Of a stretch of 64,000 bases of DNA, positions 43,594-54,418 are shown piece after piece (the first letter of the stretch is position 1; each line of letters starts with the position of its first letter). The notes beneath the pieces were generated by a model. The model was given only the letters and a program-made list of their open reading frames with translations. It was not told the DNA's origin and did no database searches. The stretch is taken from the NCBI GenBank assembly GCA_018242725.1, contig JAFEBI010000012.1:62001-126000 (forward strand), read 5' to 3'. The position numbers were made by a program, and so were the translations under genes. The stretch is from Nitrospira sp. (GTDB lineage Bacteria > Nitrospirota > Nitrospiria > Nitrospirales > Nitrospiraceae).

Positions 43594-44814
43594 ATGGGCA
43601 AGAAGCCTGGCGTTAAAAAAATAATTGCGCTCCCTACGGACATTGATCGCATACTTGAGCGATATCCTGAGCAGGTCTTTGCCCTGCTGAGACATTCATT
43701 CCACAAAACTTCATATGGCGGCCTCCCTACTGCCGAAAGTGTGTCGGTATACGGCAAAAGAAAACTTCGAGTAATCGATTTATTTGCCGGTGCGGGAGGC
43801 TTCACTTTGGGGCTATGTCAGACCGGGAGATTTGAGCCGGTATTTGCTAATGACTTTAATGCATATGCCGCGAAGACCTACAACGCAAACTTCGGTGACC
43901 ACTGTTTGCACGGCGATATTAACGACCTCCTCGCCAATAATTCTTTCAAGTTTCCGGATGCTGAAGTTGTGATCGGTGGGCCCCCCTGTCAGGGGTTCAG
44001 TCCTTTGAACAAACGGCGTGAAGGTGATCCAAGAAAACAGCTTTGGAGAGCCTTTATGGAAGTAGTTGATCGTGTGAATCCGGTAGCCTTCGTGATGGAA
44101 AATGTTCCTGAATTGCTTTCTTCTGCTGAGTTTGTAGATATCAAATCGCTTGCGGAATCGATGGGTTACTTTGTGAATGCCGGTATCCTGAATGCAGCGG
44201 ACTACGGAGTGCCGCAGCGGAGGAAGCGGGCTATCATTTTAGCAAGTCGAACTGGCTTGCTTCCGCTTCCTAATCCGACGCATTGTAATCCGAAAAAGTC
44301 GCCCACTCTATTTCAAAACGGCTTGTTGCCATGGGAAACGGTGACTCGCGCCATTGAAGATCTGCCTGCGCCGGTAGGGACTGACCTCAGGATAGAGCAG
44401 GTTCCTTCTCCGTTGGATTTACATTTTGGTAGGACGCCGACTAAGCAAAGCCTCATGCGCTATCGGTGCGTTCCGGAGGGCGGGAACAGGTTCGACTTGC
44501 AAAAGAAGCGCCCTGATCTTACTCCGATGTGCTGGGTCAGGAAAAAAACCGGTGGGACCGACTTGTTTGGGCGTTTATGGAGTGATCGACCTGGCTTCAC
44601 CATACGGACCGAGTTTTTTAAGCCGGAAAAAGGGCGATACCTTCACCCTCGGCAACACAGACCGATTACCCATCGTGAAGCTGCTCGGTTGCAGTCGTTC
44701 CCTGATAGTTTCAAATTCACAGGAACAAAAATCGAGATCGCCAAGCAAATCGGGAATGCCGTTCCGCCGTTACTTGGCAAGAAGGTCGCAGAAGTTCTCC
44801 TCGAACATCTCTGA
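43594..44814 (+). CDS. DNA (cytosine-5-) methyltransferase
   Basis: A 406-residue C5 methyltransferase protecting the host from the neighbouring enzyme. Motif I DLFAGAGGFTLGL, motif IV with catalytic Cys GGPPCQGFSPLN, motif VI MENVPELL, motif VIII QRRKRAIILA, and the closing motifs IX-X RLQSFPDSF and KQIGNAVPPLLG are all present. The N-terminal ~55 residues before motif I are extra and could serve regulation, as in some related enzymes, but no clear HTH is seen. By genetic linkage it should modify the inner or outer C of GCCGGC (inference). No clear Shine-Dalgarno before ATG 43594. vsr follows within 50 bases. Confidence 0.94.
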   Translation: MGKKPGVKKIIALPTDIDRILERYPEQVFALLRHSFHKTSYGGLPTAESVSVYGKRKLRVIDLFAGAGGFTLGLCQTGRFEPVFANDFNAYAAKTYNANFGDHCLHGDINDLLANNSFKFPDAEVVIGGPPCQGFSPLNKRREGDPRKQLWRAFMEVVDRVNPVAFVMENVPELLSSAEFVDIKSLAESMGYFVNAGILNAADYGVPQRRKRAIILASRTGLLPLPNPTHCNPKKSPTLFQNGLLPWETVTRAIEDLPAPVGTDLRIEQVPSPLDLHFGRTPTKQSLMRYRCVPEGGNRFDLQKKRPDLTPMCWVRKKTGGTDLFGRLWSDRPGFTIRTEFFKPEKGRYLHPRQHRPITHREAARLQSFPDSFKFTGTKIEIAKQIGNAVPPLLGKKVAEVLLEHL

Positions 44815-44857
44815 CGATTTTGTCCTCCCAGTCATGCTAAGTCACAGGGGCGTTTCT

Positions 44858-45268
44858 GTGGCTGACGTCTACAACAAAGCGAAACGTTCGCAAATCATGG
44901 CAAGCATCAGGGGAAAGCACACTTCTCCTGAGATCGTTTTAGCTCGGTTGCTAAAAAAGCTTGGACTCAAATTCGAACGCCACAGAAAAGACTTACCTGG
45001 GTCGCCTGACCTGGTTTTGCCGCGAAGGAAAATTGCATTGTTTGTGAATGGGTGCTTCTGGCATGGCCATCACAATTGTTCGAGAGCGACGCTCCCTCAA
45101 ACCAACAGAACATTTTGGATGAACAAAATAGAAAAGAATATGGAGCGGGATATGTGCCAAAGAAGAAAACTTAGGAAAATGGGTTGGTCGGTTTTGACAT
45201 TTTGGACGTGCAGGCCTCTAACTCCAAGCATTGTATTTTCTCGCCTGAAGCGTTCTGCCTCCTGGTAG
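44858..45268 (+). CDS. vsr: Very short patch repair endonuclease Vsr
   Basis: A 136-residue Vsr-type nickase repairing T:G mismatches that arise from deamination of 5-methylcytosine. Family signature: NKAKRSQIMASIRGKHT, ARLLKKLGLKFERH, the catalytic Asp in SPDLVLPRRKIALFVNGCFWHGH with conserved Cys and His, and RKLRKMGWSVLTFW. The GTG at 44858 has AGGGG at correct distance and gives the usual family start (ADVYNKAKRS); an in-frame ATG at 44834 lacks a ribosome site. It follows the methyltransferase, so the cluster is a complete restriction, modification and repair unit. Confidence 0.92.
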   Translation: MADVYNKAKRSQIMASIRGKHTSPEIVLARLLKKLGLKFERHRKDLPGSPDLVLPRRKIALFVNGCFWHGHHNCSRATLPQTNRTFWMNKIEKNMERDMCQRRKLRKMGWSVLTFWTCRPLTPSIVFSRLKRSASW

Positions 45269-45376
45269 CGCATTAAGGAATGAAAAGAGAAATCCTGCCG
45301 ATGAATATTGAAAGAGTATTGAAGCGATTCGGATGAGATGGCATTCGACTATTGGAGAAATTGTGGCAGAAAGGCT

Positions 45377-45610
45377 TCAGCTGAACTGACCCCACGTGTC
45401 GCACTGCTTGATCGACCCAAGCACCACTTCCTTCAGCCGCTTCAGCGTCAAGTTATCGTGATCACGAATCGCCTGGAGTGTCTTGTCCAAGTCGTAAAGT
45501 GGTTGGATCGATCGCTTATCCTGTATCTTGCCAATTGCCCAGGCAATCTCCATCAAGACGGCCCAGTCTGCATTTGAATCTTGAAGCTTTGCCAGCAGCG
45601 GCGGGATCAC
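45377..45610 (-). pseudogene. Diverged duplicate of the 3' end of the HEAT-repeat gene
   Basis: A 77-codon frame whose product (IPPLLAKLQDSNADW, IQDKRSIQPLYDLDKTLQ, SIKQCDTWGQFS) matches the last ~77 residues of the HEAT-repeat protein at 48376 with clear divergence. The DNA upstream of the copy also shows partial similarity to another copy near 47.5 kb. Alone it would be one or two HEAT helices without anchor, so it is treated as a fragment. Confidence 0.75.
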
Positions 45611-45631
45611 AGATGCATCACCGTTGATTCT

Positions 45632-46918
45632 TTACTCAGGGAGCAATTGCTGGATTGGGCTTTTGGCCTCCAATGATGCGAGTTCGAGCCCTTCTATTTC
45701 TTGAAGCGATTTTCCGGCGATCGCTTGTAAGTCGCCATACATACCCACAGTTGATTGCATGACTCGCTCGATCTGTTCCTCTCGTTTTGCCCATTGCTTC
45801 GTGATGGCTTTCTTCTCTCGATCGAGATCTTCCTGCATGGAAGAGAAGGCTTCGACAATGGCTTCAACGCGATGTCGGAAGCGTGGACCGGTCAGATACT
45901 GATAGACCATCTCGGTTTTGGTTTGTTGCCCATTAAGTGCCTGTCGAGCTGAGGCGACTTCGATTAAGGAATGGCGGAGCGCAACTGCCAAGGAGAACAC
46001 GGACTTGGTGTTCGTGACCCAAATGCCATCGACCAGATCAAACGACTCGACGCCTTTGGGGAGAATCTGACTGACGATGATCGCAATCTCTGCTTTGGCG
46101 GCTCGTTGATCGTCGCGAAGTTTGGCCAACCACCCGTCGCTCCAATTCTTGGTCCGTTTGGACTCCCATAAGATCATTCCGCATTGCTGACCGAGAGGGC
46201 CCATCACTCGATGTAAGGCATCGCCGCCGAATTCGCCTTTGGGGACTGGTTCAATGGTGTCCCGTGGAAACTTTGTTCTCAGCACTGCTTCCAGCTCTAG
46301 CTCCTGAACTTCGCCCTGGAGCTGCTGCGAACCCTGTTCTGCTTTGCGCTTGAGTTCCTCGATCTGTGTCTGCATGGAGGCGATGGTTTGCTCCTTCTCC
46401 ATGACCTTGAGTTTGAGCCCTTCCTCGGCTTCCTTCTTGGCCTGCTCGCGGGTGATAGAAAGCCCATCCTGGACGCGCTTTTCGACCGTGAGTTCAAGCT
46501 CACGCCTGGCATCGTCAAGCTCGCGCTTTTGACGGATGAGATCAGCCTGTGCCTTCTGAGCCTCGGCGAGCTTCATATTGCGCTGAGTGAGGACCTCTTG
46601 GAGTTCGGCCAGTTCTCGTGCTTTTTGATCGATATCTGATTGCAGGGCAAGTTTCGCCTTCTTGGATTCCTCGCTGACAATCTTCGCACGTTCCGCGACG
46701 AGCTTCTCGGCAACCTGATCGTCGATGGCCTGTTTGGCTTTCGCGATGGCTTCCTCCCGCTCGCGCAACGATTCTTCTTTCTTGGCTATGTCTGTGTCTT
46801 TCAGCGCCAGCCGCTTCTCATAGTCGCGACGGGTTGATTCGATCAAAGGAGCCGCCAGGGATTCTGTCAACTTGATCTCGGTCTTGCAGTTTGGGCAGGT
46901 AATCGTTGGTTCTGACAT
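45632..46918 (-). CDS. DUF2130-family protein (coiled coil plus PD-(D/E)XK-like nuclease domain)
   Basis: A 428-residue cytoplasmic protein. It begins with a short zinc finger-like TITCPNCKTEIKLTES. A long charged coiled coil (~25-235) follows, then the DUF2130 core (~235-390) with LELEAVLRTKFPRD, GEFGGDALHRV and MILWESKRTKNWSDGW, where D...E-x-K fits a PD-(D/E)XK nuclease centre. The C-terminal part is again helical. The family is found near defence and DNA-repair genes; its role is not established. The start ATG follows GGAGCAGGAC. It lies between two copies of the HEAT gene 3' end. Confidence 0.85.
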   Translation of the reverse strand: MSEPTITCPNCKTEIKLTESLAAPLIESTRRDYEKRLALKDTDIAKKEESLREREEAIAKAKQAIDDQVAEKLVAERAKIVSEESKKAKLALQSDIDQKARELAELQEVLTQRNMKLAEAQKAQADLIRQKRELDDARRELELTVEKRVQDGLSITREQAKKEAEEGLKLKVMEKEQTIASMQTQIEELKRKAEQGSQQLQGEVQELELEAVLRTKFPRDTIEPVPKGEFGGDALHRVMGPLGQQCGMILWESKRTKNWSDGWLAKLRDDQRAAKAEIAIIVSQILPKGVESFDLVDGIWVTNTKSVFSLAVALRHSLIEVASARQALNGQQTKTEMVYQYLTGPRFRHRVEAIVEAFSSMQEDLDREKKAITKQWAKREEQIERVMQSTVGMYGDLQAIAGKSLQEIEGLELASLEAKSPIQQLLPE

Positions 46919-47201
46919 GAAGTCCTGCTCCGGCTAGTAAATTCGATGGCCAATGTCCTACCTCTCTGGTGAGTAGAAAGCAAGACCATACAAAGAAGGA
47001 GGCTCAAGGGGGAGGTCCCTACGATAAATGTTCACTTAAGGCCAGTAAGGTGCGACGCTGCCGAGGGTGCTAACAATTCATCCCGTTCAGCCGGTGGGGC
47101 TTCGGATATGTCCTGTTTGAGGCCGCCGGTAGGACTTCTTCGGTCCGCTACACCGGAATGACGGCGAGCCTGTTGCGTCCTTCCATCGGCAGATTATCGG
47201 A
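46919..47201. other. Intergenic stretch without a gene
   Basis: About 280 bases between the DUF2130 gene start and the antitoxin 3' end. I see no gene, no toxin partner for the antitoxin and no promoter that stands out. It is a candidate location for a lost toxin gene. Confidence 0.35.
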
Positions 47202-47513
47202 TTAGGCTGCTGCCTTTTTGATCCGGACTTCTGCCCGTTAGCCGGTTGCGGCCACGACGCGAATCAGCACATCGGTCGAGACCCCGTGGGTATTCCCATT
47301 CGCAATCGCCGTCACCCGTGTTCGTGATGTCCCGGCATTTTTTGCAATCGCTACATGGGTCAGCCGACCGGCTTGAATGATTGTGGTCAGGGCGACGGTG
47401 AGTTCCGACCGAAATTCCATTTCTGCGGTATCCGCCGCAGACAAACCCAGCGCGTGCCCCAGATCTTTGGCTGATCGAACCGTCACTTGGTTGCTGGTTC
47501 TAGTTGCTGCCAT
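47202..47513 (-). pseudogene. XRE-family antitoxin-type regulator, interrupted near its C-terminus
   Basis: The frame from ATG 47513 encodes 91 residues with a helix-turn-helix (LTHVAIAKNAGTSRTRVTAI) preceded by an acidic segment DTAEMEFRSEL, as in HigA-like antitoxins. It stops at TAA 47238-47240. Reading through continues with RAEVRIKKAAA and a second TAA at 47202-47204, which is a normal ending for this family; TAA probably replaced a Tyr codon. The last 11 residues are therefore missing from the product, which may still fold. No toxin gene is visible nearby. The gene start overlaps a copy of the HEAT 3' end. Confidence 0.6.
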
Positions 47514-47532
47514 TGGAAAAACTGTAGCAGGA

Positions 47533-47620
47533 AGGCTCAGTTGTACTGATCCCACGTATCTCACGGCCTGATAGACCAGAACACCACTTTCTGGAGCTTC
47601 CTGAAGAACGTCAGGGATCA
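47533..47620 (-). repeat. Third, short copy of the HEAT gene 3' end
   Basis: The + strand stretch from GGCTCAGTTGTACTGATCCC to about 47620 resembles the corresponding segment beginning at 48373 (GCTCAGCTGTACTGATCCCA) and the copy at 45373, with about two-thirds to three-quarters of bases shared by eye. It no longer encodes an open frame. Together with the other copies it brackets the DUF2130, antitoxin and DUF2442/DUF4160 modules. Confidence 0.6.
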
Positions 47621-47732
47621 GGTGCCATTTCTGGTTTGCTATGTCTTGCCGTCAAGCCGTGATCGTCAACCATTTCTAGGGTGTTATCGGAGGCCTCGAT
47701 ACCATGGCATATCGAGTTGGTCGCCTTTCGGG

Positions 47733-48044
47733 TTAGACGCGCGTCAGCGTTGTTCGCCGACTAGACGACTTTGTCTTCCGCGAGACTTTGGAGACGAGGG
47801 GGAAGTTATCAGGGGATTGAATAGACGCGACAGCAAGATCGATATCGAGATCAGGCCAATAGAGGTGATGTGGTTGCGGCCATTCGACGTTGATGATCTC
47901 TTCTACCGAAGCGCCTTTGAACCAGGGAAAGGCCTTAAAGGCGACAAAGAGCTCTTGGTCGGCCAGTAAAACCCAGAAGCCATGCTTCGAGATGTTGGTG
48001 ACCTCAGCTCCCGAAATGTTCTTCCCAAGCGTTGCAGATTTCAT
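47733..48044 (-). CDS. DUF2442-family protein
   Basis: A 103-residue protein; EVTNISKHGFWVLLADQELF, FPWFKGASVEEI and PQPHHLYWPDLDIDL are typical DUF2442. These small proteins often sit beside DUF4160 proteins and are suspected toxin-antitoxin-like pairs, with experimental proof lacking. ATG 48044 overlaps the DUF4160 gene by 41 bases. The C-terminal ~20 residues (SRKTKSSSRRTTLTRV) are basic. Confidence 0.8.
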   Translation of the reverse strand: MKSATLGKNISGAEVTNISKHGFWVLLADQELFVAFKAFPWFKGASVEEIINVEWPQPHHLYWPDLDIDLAVASIQSPDNFPLVSKVSRKTKSSSRRTTLTRV

Positions 48045-48243
48045 CTTTGCGCTCCTCGATGATGGCTTTGGCCGAACGGAGCTGCGTGGCAGACATTCCG
48101 AAATTTCGTGCGAGTGCAATTCTTGGCATCAACCAGAACTTCGCTTCGCCGCGCTCACAATAGACGTGAACGTGTATTCGGCGTTCCTCGCGAGAGAAAA
48201 AGTAGAAACGAAATCCTCCAGCCTTAAAGATAGTCGGACTCAA
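48004..48243 (-). CDS. DUF4160-family protein
   Basis: A 79-residue protein with the DUF4160 pattern: PTIFKAGGFRFYFFSREE, HVHVYCERGEAKFWLMP, ending in a helix. The start is TTG at 48243, behind AAGAAGGGG; no in-frame ATG fits. It is the first gene of a two-gene unit with DUF2442, likely a mobile addiction-like module. Function unproven. Confidence 0.78.
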   Translation of the reverse strand: MSPTIFKAGGFRFYFFSREERRIHVHVYCERGEAKFWLMPRIALARNFGMSATQLRSAKAIIEERKDEICNAWEEHFGS

Positions 48244-48375
48244 GCATGGCCCCTTCTTATCCTCAGTCGGCGCACCGTGGTCTTACTTCATACTGGTACG
48301 GCAACTACTCCGCCATGAGATTCCCAGCAGCGGCAAGTCTACTTGTTACCATTTAGGGACGCAAGGCATGTAAGC

Positions 48376-49467
48376 TCAGCTGTACTGATCCCACGTGTCG
48401 CATTGCTTGATCGACCAGAAGACGGCTTCCTTGAGTTTCTTGAGTGTCACGTTGTCGGGATCGCGAATCGCTTGGAGTTTCTTGTCCAGGTCATAAAGCG
48501 GCTGGATCGAGCGTTTGTCCGGGATCTTGCCGAGTGCCCAGGCCACCTCTGTCAAGACGGTCCAGTCCGTCTTTGGATCTTGCAGTTTGGCCAATAACGG
48601 CAAGACGACCGACGCGTCGCCATGGAGGCCGCCGAGCTGTCCTAAAGATTTTGCTGCAGCGGCCTGAACCTCGAGCTGAGGGGAGGTGTGCATCATCTCA
48701 ACGAGCAAGGGGATACCGTCTCTGCCGAGGTTGCCAATTGCTGAGAGCGCTTGCTTGGCCAGATCGCGGTCCTTGAGTGCTTCCTTCAACTTCGGCATCG
48801 CTTCATCGGCCTGCATTTCGCCAAGAAGGGACATAACCTTAATTTTCCTGGCTTGGTTGGTGTCCGGAGAATCAAGCAATCTGAGGAGTCGATCCGAGTG
48901 ACCCCATTCCGCCGCCAGCAATAGGGGAAACTCGTACTTCTCCAAGGCTTCCCGCAGCTTCGTCATCGTGTAACGCCCAGCATCCGGCTCATGTGCCGCT
49001 TGGGCGGCAGCCAGGGCATCTTCAAATTCAGTGCGCACCTCCTTCTGCCACTTAATCTTCATGCCTCCAAGCAAGTAAGTCAGCTGACAGGCTGGCCCTT
49101 TCCAGAGTCGGGATGGAGCATCGGGGAGGTCCGCATCTCCACCCGTGACGGCCGTCCCTTCCCATGTCTTGCGTTGCTCGCATTTCACACGAACGACGAC
49201 GTCATGAGCTTGCCCAGCCTGGCGAACGGTCGAGTACCCGACTTCAGTTAACCGATGAACAACGGTGTCGATGAGGGGCGTGGAGTCCATTGTGCCTTTG
49301 TCAGTGAGGGCCAGAACGTCGACGAACACGGTCTGAACCTTCTCCAGTTGAGTCCGTTGTTCAGGTGTAAAGTACTCACGATAGGCCAACCCGGGAGACT
49401 CAAGCAGGCTCAACACCAAAGCGGATAAAAGTATTGATAGAACAACTATACCGAATGGATATCGCAC
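48376..49467 (-). CDS. HEAT-repeat protein with N-terminal membrane anchor
   Basis: About 363 residues. An N-terminal hydrophobic segment (IVVLSILLSALVLSLLES) serves as signal or anchor. It is followed by a ~115-residue domain with two Cys (VVVRVKCEQRKTW, GPACQLTYLLGG) and then HEAT-like helices (~190-363: MPKLKEALKDRDLAKQAL, AIGNLGRDGIPLLVEMM, VAWALGKIPDKRSIQPLYDL). GTG 49467 has GGGAGGGG well placed; a GTG at 49494 is also in frame. HEAT arrays usually mediate protein contacts. Two diverged partial copies of its 3' end lie downstream. Confidence 0.72.
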   Translation of the reverse strand: MRYPFGIVVLSILLSALVLSLLESPGLAYREYFTPEQRTQLEKVQTVFVDVLALTDKGTMDSTPLIDTVVHRLTEVGYSTVRQAGQAHDVVVRVKCEQRKTWEGTAVTGGDADLPDAPSRLWKGPACQLTYLLGGMKIKWQKEVRTEFEDALAAAQAAHEPDAGRYTMTKLREALEKYEFPLLLAAEWGHSDRLLRLLDSPDTNQARKIKVMSLLGEMQADEAMPKLKEALKDRDLAKQALSAIGNLGRDGIPLLVEMMHTSPQLEVQAAAAKSLGQLGGLHGDASVVLPLLAKLQDPKTDWTVLTEVAWALGKIPDKRSIQPLYDLDKKLQAIRDPDNVTLKKLKEAVFWSIKQCDTWDQYS

Positions 49468-49717
49468 TCCTCGCTCCCCTCCCGCTTGTACCACTTAGTT
49501 CAGATGGTAAGAGGCGCTCACCGGGCTCCTCGGAACTCGATCCTCGACTGAGTTTTAGTATACACCCGCAAGTTCCTCCGACGGTGTGTGTCAATTCCAT
49601 TGTGGAGCAAAGTGATATTGACAGCCCGTCATTCCCAATGCTAACTTCGCGAGCTCTGCTTCGTGACTTTCACGAAACTTTCAGGTCTGTCTACATAATG
49701 TAAGTGAGTCGAGAACG

Positions 49718-50257
49718 GTGATTAAAACAACAGTTGCGCGACGTTACGCACAGGCCCTCTTCGAACTTCTTGACCAATCCAGCATCGAAGTGACGCGAAA
49801 TGCTCTCGATAGCCTGGGACAGGCTTTGAAGGAGTCTGACCAGCTTCGACACGTCGTGGCGTCACCTGCGTTCAGTGTGGAGGAAAAGATCTCGGTGTTG
49901 CAGGGGCTGGCTGAAAAATTAGGATGTCCACAGTCCGGTCAGGCATTTCTTGGACAATTGGTGAAGAAGAGCCGAATCGGGTTCTTGCCCGAGATTGCTC
50001 TGGCGTTTGGAAAACTGGTGGATCAGGCAAAGGGCACTCAGCCGGTGACGGTGTCATCGGCGACGGCACTGCCCACTACGGAACAAGAGCGGATTAAAGC
50101 GCGGCTACGGGACACACTCAAACGCGAAGTGGATGTCACGTTTCAGACCGACGCGAGTCATCTTGCCGGGCTGCAGATCCGCATCGGCAGCACGGTGGTC
50201 GACAGCACCGTCCAGGGACGCCTGCGCGACCTGCACGTGGCGTTGACACGAGAATAA
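49718..50257 (+). CDS. atpH: F-type ATP synthase delta subunit
   Basis: A 179-residue delta (OSCP) subunit linking F1 to the peripheral stalk. The start is GTG 49718 with [11 protein letters not shown]; the C-terminal region ends with the family pattern [20 protein letters not shown] and RLRDLHVAL. It is the first gene of the atpHAGDC run; atpA follows by 11 bases. The F0 genes (atpB, atpE, atpF) are not in the window. Confidence 0.95.
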   Translation: MIKTTVARRYAQALFELLDQSSIEVTRNALDSLGQALKESDQLRHVVASPAFSVEEKISVLQGLAEKLGCPQSGQAFLGQLVKKSRIGFLPEIALAFGKLVDQAKGTQPVTVSSATALPTTEQERIKARLRDTLKREVDVTFQTDASHLAGLQIRIGSTVVDSTVQGRLRDLHVALTRE

Positions 50258-50268
50258 AAGGAGTCGTC

Positions 50269-51789
50269 ATGCAGATCAGGGCCGAAGAAATTAGTGCGAT
50301 CATCAAGGAAAAGATCAAGGGGTTCGACAAGCAGGTTGATGTCAAGGAGACGGGCTCAGTCATTCAGGTCGGCGACGGTATCGCCAAGGTCTATGGCTTA
50401 GATGGAGCGATGGCCGGAGAGATGCTGGAGTTCCCCGGCGGACTGTATGGCATTGCGCTCAACCTTGAAGAAGACAATGTCGGCGCCGTGTTGATGGGTG
50501 ACGACGTCGGAATCAAGGAAGGCGATCCCGTCAAGCGAACCGGCCGCATCGCGGAAATTCCGGTCGGCGAAGCGCTCGTCGGTCGGGTCGTCAATGCCAT
50601 CGGTCAGCCGATCGACGGCAAGGGACCGATCCAGTCCCCGCATCATTCCCGAATCGAAGTGGTGGCTCCTGGTGTGAATACCCGTCAGTCCGTCCGCGAA
50701 CCGCTGCAGACCGGGATCAAAGCGATCGATGCCATGATCCCGATCGGTCGTGGTCAGCGCGAGTTAATCATCGGCGATCGCCAGACCGGCAAGACGGCGA
50801 TTGCGGTCGATACGATCATCAATCAAAAGGGCCTGGGCGTGTTCTGTATCTACGTCGCTGTCGGCCAGAAGCGCTCGACGGTTGCTCGTGTCGTGAAGAC
50901 GCTCGAAGAAAACCATGCGATGGAGTACAGCATGGTCGTGTCGGCGAGCGCCAGCGACCCGGCGCCAATGCAGTTTCTGGCACCCTTTGCGGGTGCGGCC
51001 ATCGGAGAATATTTCCGCGATAACGGCAAGCATGCGTTGATCGTGTATGACGATTTGTCGAAGCACGCCGTGGCCTATCGACAACTCTCGCTCTTGCTTC
51101 GTCGGCCACCAGGGCGCGAAGCCTATCCGGGAGATGTGTTCTATCTCCATTCACGCTTACTGGAGCGGGCAGCCAAGCTCAGCGAAAAGCTGGGTGGGGG
51201 GAGTCTCACGGCCTTGCCCATCATTGAAACGCAAGCAGGTGACGTGTCGGCCTATATTCCGACGAATGTCATCTCGATCACGGATGGGCAGATTTACCTC
51301 GGGAGTGACCTGTTCTATTCCGGTATCCGTCCGGCCATTAACGTCGGACTCTCGGTCTCCCGCGTCGGCGGTTCTGCTCAGATCAAGACGATGAAGCAGG
51401 TGGCTGGTACGCTGCGGTTGGACCTGGCTCAGTATCGTGAAATGGCGGCGTTTGCCCAATTTGGCAGCGAGCTCGACAAAGCGACCCAGCTGCAGTTGGC
51501 TCGTGGTGTGCGCATGGTGGAGTTGCTCAAGCAGGGACAGTACAAACCGATGCCGGTGGCGGATCAGGTGCTCTCCATCTATGCCGGTACGCAGGGATTT
51601 CTCGACGACGTGGCGGTGGACAAAGTTCAGCAATTTGAGGCGGATCTCCTGCATTACATTCAACAGCATCATCCGGATCTGAAGAAGGAAGTGACGACGA
51701 TCGGTAAGATCGACGACAAGGTCGGCGGCCGGTTGAAAGAAATTCTCTCGACCTTCAAGCAAAAGATGGGATACGGAGCCAAGGCCTAA
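50269..51789 (+). CDS. atpA: F-type ATP synthase alpha subunit
   Basis: A 506-residue alpha subunit. N-terminal beta-barrel domain, P-loop GDRQTGKTA, the ATP-synthase signature [14 protein letters not shown] and an alpha-helical C-terminus. GGAG precedes the ATG. It is non-catalytic but nucleotide-binding. About 100 bases separate it from atpG, more than usual within the operon. Confidence 0.98.
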   Translation: MQIRAEEISAIIKEKIKGFDKQVDVKETGSVIQVGDGIAKVYGLDGAMAGEMLEFPGGLYGIALNLEEDNVGAVLMGDDVGIKEGDPVKRTGRIAEIPVGEALVGRVVNAIGQPIDGKGPIQSPHHSRIEVVAPGVNTRQSVREPLQTGIKAIDAMIPIGRGQRELIIGDRQTGKTAIAVDTIINQKGLGVFCIYVAVGQKRSTVARVVKTLEENHAMEYSMVVSASASDPAPMQFLAPFAGAAIGEYFRDNGKHALIVYDDLSKHAVAYRQLSLLLRRPPGREAYPGDVFYLHSRLLERAAKLSEKLGGGSLTALPIIETQAGDVSAYIPTNVISITDGQIYLGSDLFYSGIRPAINVGLSVSRVGGSAQIKTMKQVAGTLRLDLAQYREMAAFAQFGSELDKATQLQLARGVRMVELLKQGQYKPMPVADQVLSIYAGTQGFLDDVAVDKVQQFEADLLHYIQQHHPDLKKEVTTIGKIDDKVGGRLKEILSTFKQKMGYGAKA

Positions 51790-51888
51790 GCATAGGATTG
51801 AGTTTCCAGAATTCAGGATTGAGACGGGCGGCAAAGCCCGGTTATTGTCTCAGTCCTCAGCACTCAGGCCACAGCCCTAAAGAGTACG

Positions 51889-52764
51889 ATGCCAAGTCTT
51901 CAATCATTACGCCGCAAGATTTCAGCCTTTAAGAATACGCAGAAGATTACCAAAGCCATGAAGATGGTGGCTGCGGCCAAGCTCAAACGATCCCAGGACC
52001 GTATCCTGGCCGCACGCCCCTATGCGCATAAAATGCGTGGCGTGTTGAGCAACTTGAGCCAGCGTGTGAACCGCTCTTCTCATCCGCTTCTGCAGAAGCG
52101 TGAAGGGAAGAAGGTCGAAGTCCTCGTGGTGACGAGCGACCGTGGGCTCTGTGGTGGATTCAATGGCAATATCGCCCGCAAGAGTTCCGAATTCGTTCGA
52201 CAATGTGAAGCACGAGGGCTGGAAGTGACGTTGAGCATTATCGGTCGCAAGGGGCGGGATTATTTCCGTCGCCGCGCATGGCCGATTCGACAGGAATGGA
52301 CCGGTATCTTCGATAAATTGACGTTTGAGCACGCGATCGATATCGGTGGCGACCTTACCGATAATTTTATCAAAGGCACATTCGACGAACTGTATGTCGT
52401 CTACAATGAGTTCAAGTCTGCCATTCAGCAACGGGTGATCGTCGAAAAGCTCTTCCCGATCGACGCGCAGGAGGAGTTCAGTGCGTCGAGTGAAGGTCCT
52501 CTGAGTGGAAGCTATCTCTACGAACCTGAAGAAGCGGAACTGTTGGCCGCCTTAATCCCGAAGCACTTTCAGATCCAGACCTACCGGATTTTGTTGGAGT
52601 CGGCGGCAGCCGAGCATGGGGCCAGAATGGCTGCCATGGATGGGGCCACGCGTAACGCCGGCCAGCTCATCAAAAAGGTAACGTTGTATTACAACAAGAC
52701 CAGGCAGGCGGCGATTACGAAAGAGTTGATGGATATCGTCGGCGGTGCCGAAGCACTGAAATAG
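51889..52764 (+). CDS. atpG: F-type ATP synthase gamma subunit
   Basis: A 291-residue gamma subunit forming the central rotor shaft. The N-terminal helix has RRKISAFKNTQKITKAMKMV and AAKLKRSQ, the middle TSDRGLCGGFNGN, and the C-terminal helix MAAMDGATRNAGQLI and KTRQAAITKELMDIVGGAEAL. Complete, nothing unusual. Confidence 0.97.
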   Translation: MPSLQSLRRKISAFKNTQKITKAMKMVAAAKLKRSQDRILAARPYAHKMRGVLSNLSQRVNRSSHPLLQKREGKKVEVLVVTSDRGLCGGFNGNIARKSSEFVRQCEARGLEVTLSIIGRKGRDYFRRRAWPIRQEWTGIFDKLTFEHAIDIGGDLTDNFIKGTFDELYVVYNEFKSAIQQRVIVEKLFPIDAQEEFSASSEGPLSGSYLYEPEEAELLAALIPKHFQIQTYRILLESAAAEHGARMAAMDGATRNAGQLIKKVTLYYNKTRQAAITKELMDIVGGAEALK

Positions 52765-52794
52765 AAATTGTACGTTTTGAATTGTGAGTGCTGA

Positions 52795-54294
<1,500 letters not shown>

Positions 54295-54418
54295 ATAGGC
54301 GGCTGAACCGAGCGTCATCCGTGCTCGCGCAACGCGCGGTCTCGGAAGACCCTCGTTGCATGCGCGTAGTTGAGGACGCATCGGTTCCCGCCTTAAGGTG
54401 GGATGAAGGAAGAGAGAG

